A stretch of DNA of 8,501 bases from assembly GCA_003242205.1 (NCBI GenBank), contig QGUR01000193.1, forward strand, positions 1 through 8,501, in the 5' to 3' direction. The notes beneath the pieces were generated by a model. That model saw only the letters and a program-made list of their open reading frames with translations. It was not told where the DNA came from and searched no databases. The stretch's first letter is position 1. Each line of letters starts with the position of its first letter. Position numbers and translations under genes: made by a program. This document shows positions 6,018 through 8,501 of this stretch, piece by piece. The DNA comes from Chloroflexota bacterium (GTDB lineage Bacteria; Chloroflexota; Anaerolineae; Aggregatilineales; Phototrophicaceae).

Positions 6018-6048
6018 AGTATAGATGCTGACGTGACGTTACGTGCAA
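6018..6048 (-). promoter_or_regulatory. MerR-type promoter with 19-bp spacer
   Basis: On the minus strand, TTGCAC (plus positions 6043-6048) and TATACT (6018-6023) are separated by exactly 19 bp. This over-long spacer is the hallmark of promoters that MerR proteins activate by twisting DNA. It lies about 23 nt ahead of the AAAGGA site of the MerR gene, so the gene probably controls itself. Confidence 0.65.
6031..6044. promoter_or_regulatory. Palindromic operator for the MerR regulator
   Basis: ACGTGACGTTACGT is a 14-bp palindrome with one mismatched pair. It lies inside the 19-bp spacer and reaches the -35 box, which is where MerR dimers bind. It also contains the repeated unit ACGT three times. 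Confidence 0.6.
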
Positions 6049-6171
6049 GCAGCAGTTTCGGCCCCGCAATGGACTTAACTCTTTCGCAACTTCAAATGCT
6101 GTAAGGTGTTGATGGATTGACACATAAAACCCCCTGATAGTTGCCGCCCCGAATGGCCGCACGAAGGAACC

Positions 6172-7083
6172 ATGTCGAAAACACTGATAATTCTGAATCC
6201 CCACGCCGCTGGCGGCCGGGCCGGGCAGGTATGGAGCCAGCTTGAGCCGATCTTATGGGACGCGCTGGGCGAGCTGGTGGTCGCTGTCACCCAGCATCCC
6301 GACGAAGTAGCGCAGCATCTGGACAAAGCGTATGTCGCAGGGCTGACTCGCGTCATCGCCATCGGCGGCGACGGCACGAATCACGCCCTGATCAACGCGC
6401 TGGCTGAACTGAATGAGCGCCATCCGGAAGGCCCGAAGATGGTCTACGGCAACCTACCACTCGGCAGCGGGCGTGACTGGGCGCGCACGGTCGGCATTCC
6501 GAGAAGCGATCTGGTCGCCGCTGCGCGCTGGATCGCCGGGGCGGAACCGCGCCCGACCGACATCGGCCTGCTGACGCACGATAGCGGACAGGAACACTTT
6601 CTGAATATCGCGTCGGTTGGCATCACCGGAGATATCGCCCAGCGTGTCAACCAATCATCAAAACGCCGTCCGTGGACGTTCCTCACGGCGACCGTGCGCG
6701 GCCTGCTGGAGCACGATCCGCTGCCCATGCAGGTCGCGCTGGATGGCAAACCGTGGTTCGACGGGCGGGCCTATCTGGTCGCTGTCGCCAACGGCACGAC
6801 CTTTGGCCGTGGCATGAAAATCGCGCCGCAGGCGCAGGTATGCGACGGCCTGTTCGATGTCGTGCTGGTCGAAGGCGCGTCGCGCGCGACCATCCTGTCG
6901 GCGCTGTATCAGGTTTATCTCGGCACGCATCTGACGCATCCGGCGGTGCGTTTTGCCCGCGCGGGGCGTGTTGATGTCAGCAGCGAGGGCCGCGTGATCG
7001 GGATGGAACTGGACGGCGAGCCGGCTGCCGGGCGGGAGCTTTCCTTTCAGGTGCGCCCCGGCATGTTACCCTTGTTATCATGA
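6172..7083 (+). CDS. Diacylglycerol kinase/YegS-like lipid kinase
   Basis: The family transfers ATP phosphate to a lipid hydroxyl (diacylglycerol, sphingoid base or similar) at the membrane face. The 303 residues match the family length. Motifs: LIILNPHAAGGRA (5-17), the ATP-binding GGDGTNH (65-71), LPLGSGRDWART (95-106), ANGTTFGRGMKIAPQA (206-221) followed by CDGLFDVVLV, and ELDGEP (279-284). The usual GTGND sequence reads GSGRD here (98-102), with Arg101 replacing the common Asn. No signal peptide or membrane segment is seen. ATG 6172 follows AAGGA at a short 3-nt spacing; the nearby ATG 6153 is out of frame. A consensus TTGACA (6117-6122) lies upstream but has no fitting -10. The phosphoesterase gene follows after 24 bp, so they are probably co-transcribed. 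The lipid substrate is unknown. Confidence 0.93.
   Translation: MSKTLIILNPHAAGGRAGQVWSQLEPILWDALGELVVAVTQHPDEVAQHLDKAYVAGLTRVIAIGGDGTNHALINALAELNERHPEGPKMVYGNLPLGSGRDWARTVGIPRSDLVAAARWIAGAEPRPTDIGLLTHDSGQEHFLNIASVGITGDIAQRVNQSSKRRPWTFLTATVRGLLEHDPLPMQVALDGKPWFDGRAYLVAVANGTTFGRGMKIAPQAQVCDGLFDVVLVEGASRATILSALYQVYLGTHLTHPAVRFARAGRVDVSSEGRVIGMELDGEPAAGRELSFQVRPGMLPLLS
7073..7081 (+). promoter_or_regulatory. Possible internal promoter before the phosphoesterase gene
   Basis: The extended -10 TGTTATCAT overlaps the lipid kinase stop codon. It would start transcription near 7088, just before the ribosome site at 7095. The same sequence precedes proA. It may be chance, because the bases also encode Leu-Leu-Ser-stop. 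Confidence 0.3.
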
Positions 7084-7107
7084 CATCATCCAGCGGGAGG
7101 GGCGGCG

Positions 7108-7575
7108 GTGGCTGAACACGAGATTGGCGTCATTTCGGACACGCATGGCCTGCTGCGGCCCGAAGTTACCAATGCGCTGTGCGGCGTCGAACGCATCATT
7201 CACGCGGGCGATATCGGCAATCCCGACCTCCTCGACCAGCTTGAAAACATCGCGCCGGTCGTGGCCGTGCGCGGCAACGTCGATCGCGGCCTGTGGTCGG
7301 AAACGCTGCCGGATACGCAGGTTGTGCAGGTCGGCGACCACTATCTGTACGTGCTGCACGACCTGAACGGCCTCGATCTCGATCCGGTTGCGGCGGGTTT
7401 CTCGGCGGTCATCTTCGGCCATACCCACCACCCGCTGGTCGAATGGAAGCAGAACGTCCTATATCTCAATCCGGGCAGCGCCGGGCCGCGTCGCTTCAGC
7501 CTGCCGGTTTCACTGGCGCGCCTATCCATTTCCGGCGCAAATCTCACGGCCCGGCTGATCGAACTGGACGTATAA
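7108..7575 (+). CDS. YfcE/MJ0936-type metallophosphoesterase
   Basis: A small calcineurin-like phosphodiesterase of 155 residues, normal for the family, using two metal ions to cleave phosphodiesters. The natural substrate of most members is unknown. Metal-binding motifs are complete: SDTHG (10-14), HAGDIG (32-37), RGNVD (55-59), a His at 84 and GHTHHP (104-109), followed by NPGS. The usual HG after strand five reads H84-D85 here. The GTG start at 7108 has a strong GGGAGGGG (7095-7102) 5 nt upstream. It lies 24 bp after the lipid kinase, so a two-gene operon is likely. A promoter-like TGTTATCAT at the junction could add extra expression. No signal peptide is seen, so it should be cytoplasmic. 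The family is secure; a link to lipid or nucleotide signalling is only suggested by the neighbour. Confidence 0.93.
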   Translation: MAEHEIGVISDTHGLLRPEVTNALCGVERIIHAGDIGNPDLLDQLENIAPVVAVRGNVDRGLWSETLPDTQVVQVGDHYLYVLHDLNGLDLDPVAAGFSAVIFGHTHHPLVEWKQNVLYLNPGSAGPRRFSLPVSLARLSISGANLTARLIELDV

Positions 7576-7650
7576 GAACGCTTACGTTCGGGTGCGCCGC
7601 CATCCCTGAGAGTTTGACGAATAACGGTCGCGCCACGCCGGACGCGCCGT

Positions 7651-7656
7651 TATAAT
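7651..7656 (+). promoter_or_regulatory. -10 box for the YdcF-family gene
   Basis: A perfect TATAAT whose last two bases overlap an in-frame ATG at 7655. No -35 is found at normal spacing; TTGACG (7614-7619) is 31 bp away. Transcription from here would begin near 7663, so the ATG at 7655 could not be the start codon. Confidence 0.5.
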
Positions 7657-7714
7657 GCCGCGCCGACTCTGCCGTGACCGACCGGGAGCAAGCGTTCTGA
7701 TTCACGTTCGTACC

Positions 7715-8350
7715 ATGCTTCGTCGCCTTCGCGCCGTTCGCTGGCGACGCATCATTCTTATGCTGCTGGCCGCGTGGCTCGTCGTTTCGCTGGGGCTGGC
7801 CATCGCCGTCCACAGCTACGGCTATCAGGATCACGCCACCAATGCCGATGTGATCGTCGTGCTGGGCGCGGGGCTAAACCGGAACAGCCGACCGACAACC
7901 GCCCAGCGCTTCCGCACCCGCCGGGCAGCGGAGTTGTGGCATGCCGGTTACGCTCCTTACATCATCTGCACGGGCGGCAAGCCTTATTACGCGACCCGCA
8001 GTGAGGCCGACGCCTGCAAGGAAATTTTGATGGCCGAGGGCGTGCCGGAGCACAACATCCTGCTCGAAGATCAGAGCCGCAGCACGAAGGAAAACGCGCT
8101 CTACACGCGCGATATCATGGAAATGAACGGCTGGCGCACGGCTCTCGTCGTCAGCGACCGCTACCATCTGCTGCGGGCGAACTGGCTTTTTAACGGCGTC
8201 GGCATCGTCGTCTATACAACGCCAACAACGGTCGCCTATCTGCGCCCTCAGCAGTACGCCTATTACGTGGCGCGCGAGGTCGCCGCGCTGCAATGGCAGG
8301 CTTTCAACGACTTTTTCAATCTGCCCTTTACCTACGTGCCGATCCTCTGA
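7715..8350 (+). CDS. YdcF/SanA-type membrane-anchored protein (DUF218)
   Basis: This 211-residue protein has a basic N-terminus, one membrane segment (about 13-32) and then a DUF218 domain, probably outside the membrane. Domain landmarks: ADVIVVLGAG (44-53), RPTTAQRFRTRRAAELWHAG (59-78), ICTGGK (84-89), SEADACKEIL (96-105), the DQSRSTKENA motif (119-128) and VVSDRYHLLRA (145-155). Known relatives such as SanA and ElyC affect envelope integrity and peptidoglycan-lipid carrier use; the chemistry is unsettled. The same frame is open from ATG 7655, but that codon lies within the TATAAT box, so I chose ATG 7715, which still keeps the whole membrane segment. ATG 7715 lacks a ribosome site. A CTG at 7697 has GGGAG 8 nt upstream and is a possible alternative start. 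No terminator is evident after the stop. Confidence 0.9.
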   Translation: MLRRLRAVRWRRIILMLLAAWLVVSLGLAIAVHSYGYQDHATNADVIVVLGAGLNRNSRPTTAQRFRTRRAAELWHAGYAPYIICTGGKPYYATRSEADACKEILMAEGVPEHNILLEDQSRSTKENALYTRDIMEMNGWRTALVVSDRYHLLRANWLFNGVGIVVYTTPTTVAYLRPQQYAYYVAREVAALQWQAFNDFFNLPFTYVPIL

Positions 8351-8428
8351 ATGCCCTGAACGCCGCACCGGAGCGACCCGGCTGATTCAATACGCTCAAA
8401 CGTCTGGCACATGCGCTGCGCGGGCTTC

Positions 8429-8458
8429 GGGGCGCGAGGGCGTGGGTAGGGGGACGGG
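8429..8458 (+). other. G-rich tract with G-quadruplex pattern
   Basis: Five runs of three or more G (8429-8432, 8438-8440, 8444-8446, 8449-8453, 8456-8458) are separated by loops of 2-5 nt. This fits the standard four-run quadruplex pattern with one spare run. It lies directly upstream of the promoter at 8470-8497. Confidence 0.5.
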
Positions 8459-8469
8459 TTTGGAGTGTT

Positions 8470-8497
8470 TTGCCCCCGCAGGTTACGGCCCTATAAT
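8470..8497 (+). promoter_or_regulatory. Promoter for a gene beyond the right edge
   Basis: TTGCCC (8470-8475, four of six) and a perfect TATAAT (8492-8497) are 16 bp apart. The window ends 4 bases later, so the gene it serves is not visible. Between the YdcF stop and this promoter I see no open reading frame worth calling. Confidence 0.5.
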
Positions 8498-8501
8498 GGG
8501 A

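Noticed and set aside
6117..6122. Consensus TTGACA upstream of the lipid kinase
   Set aside because: No acceptable -10 lies 16-19 bp downstream; the nearest AT-rich hexamer (GATAGT, 6136-6141) is only 13 bp away.
7576..7589. Hairpin GAACG-CTTA-CGTTC right after the phosphoesterase stop
   Set aside because: A five-pair stem without a following T-run; it could easily arise by chance.

Overview
The window is GC-rich bacterial DNA carrying ordinary single-copy chromosomal genes. I see no transposase, tRNA, rRNA, CRISPR array or phage gene. The taxon cannot be fixed from sequence alone. The mix of genes (orphan receiver protein, TipAS-type MerR regulator, YegS-like lipid kinase beside an MJ0936-type phosphodiesterase, proB and proA apart from proC) and the look of the left-edge fragment suggest Chloroflexota (Anaerolineae-like). 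That is a tentative inference.

Layout, left to right. (1) A gene of unknown function runs off the left edge on the minus strand (1-272). It faces away from a small single-pass membrane protein with a basic, coiled-coil tail (400-684), across a 127-bp divergent promoter region. A strong intrinsic terminator (741-780) follows the small gene. (2) A GarK/GlxK-type glycerate kinase lies on the minus strand (785-1927), with a LacI-like operator next to its probable promoter (1946-1991). (3) An orphan single-domain response regulator follows on the plus strand (2065-2469). (4) The proline-biosynthesis pair proB (2561-3664) and proA (3858-5117) lies on the plus strand. They are separated by an unusually long 193-bp gap with inverted repeats and a promoter-like extended -10, and end at a 13-bp-stem hairpin (5132-5166). 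(5) A MerR-family regulator with a TipAS-like C-terminal domain (5209-5988, minus) appears to start at a non-standard ATT codon. It sits behind a classic MerR-type promoter with a 19-bp spacer and a palindrome. (6) A plus-strand pair follows: a diacylglycerol-kinase/YegS-like lipid kinase (6172-7083) and a YfcE/MJ0936-type metallophosphoesterase (7108-7575), only 24 bp apart. (7) A membrane-anchored YdcF/DUF218 protein (7715-8350) comes last. It is followed by a G-rich tract and a promoter for a gene outside the window.

The genes form short, mostly separate transcription units. ProB and ProA act in sequence on glutamate to make glutamate-5-semialdehyde. Glycerate kinase feeds glycerate into lower glycolysis. 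The lipid kinase, YdcF protein and small membrane protein point to the envelope. I did not find a clearly new multi-gene system. The points most worth checking are the MerR gene (AUU start plus self-regulatory promoter), the altered acidic pocket of the receiver protein, the glycerate-kinase operator, and the proB/proA leader structures.
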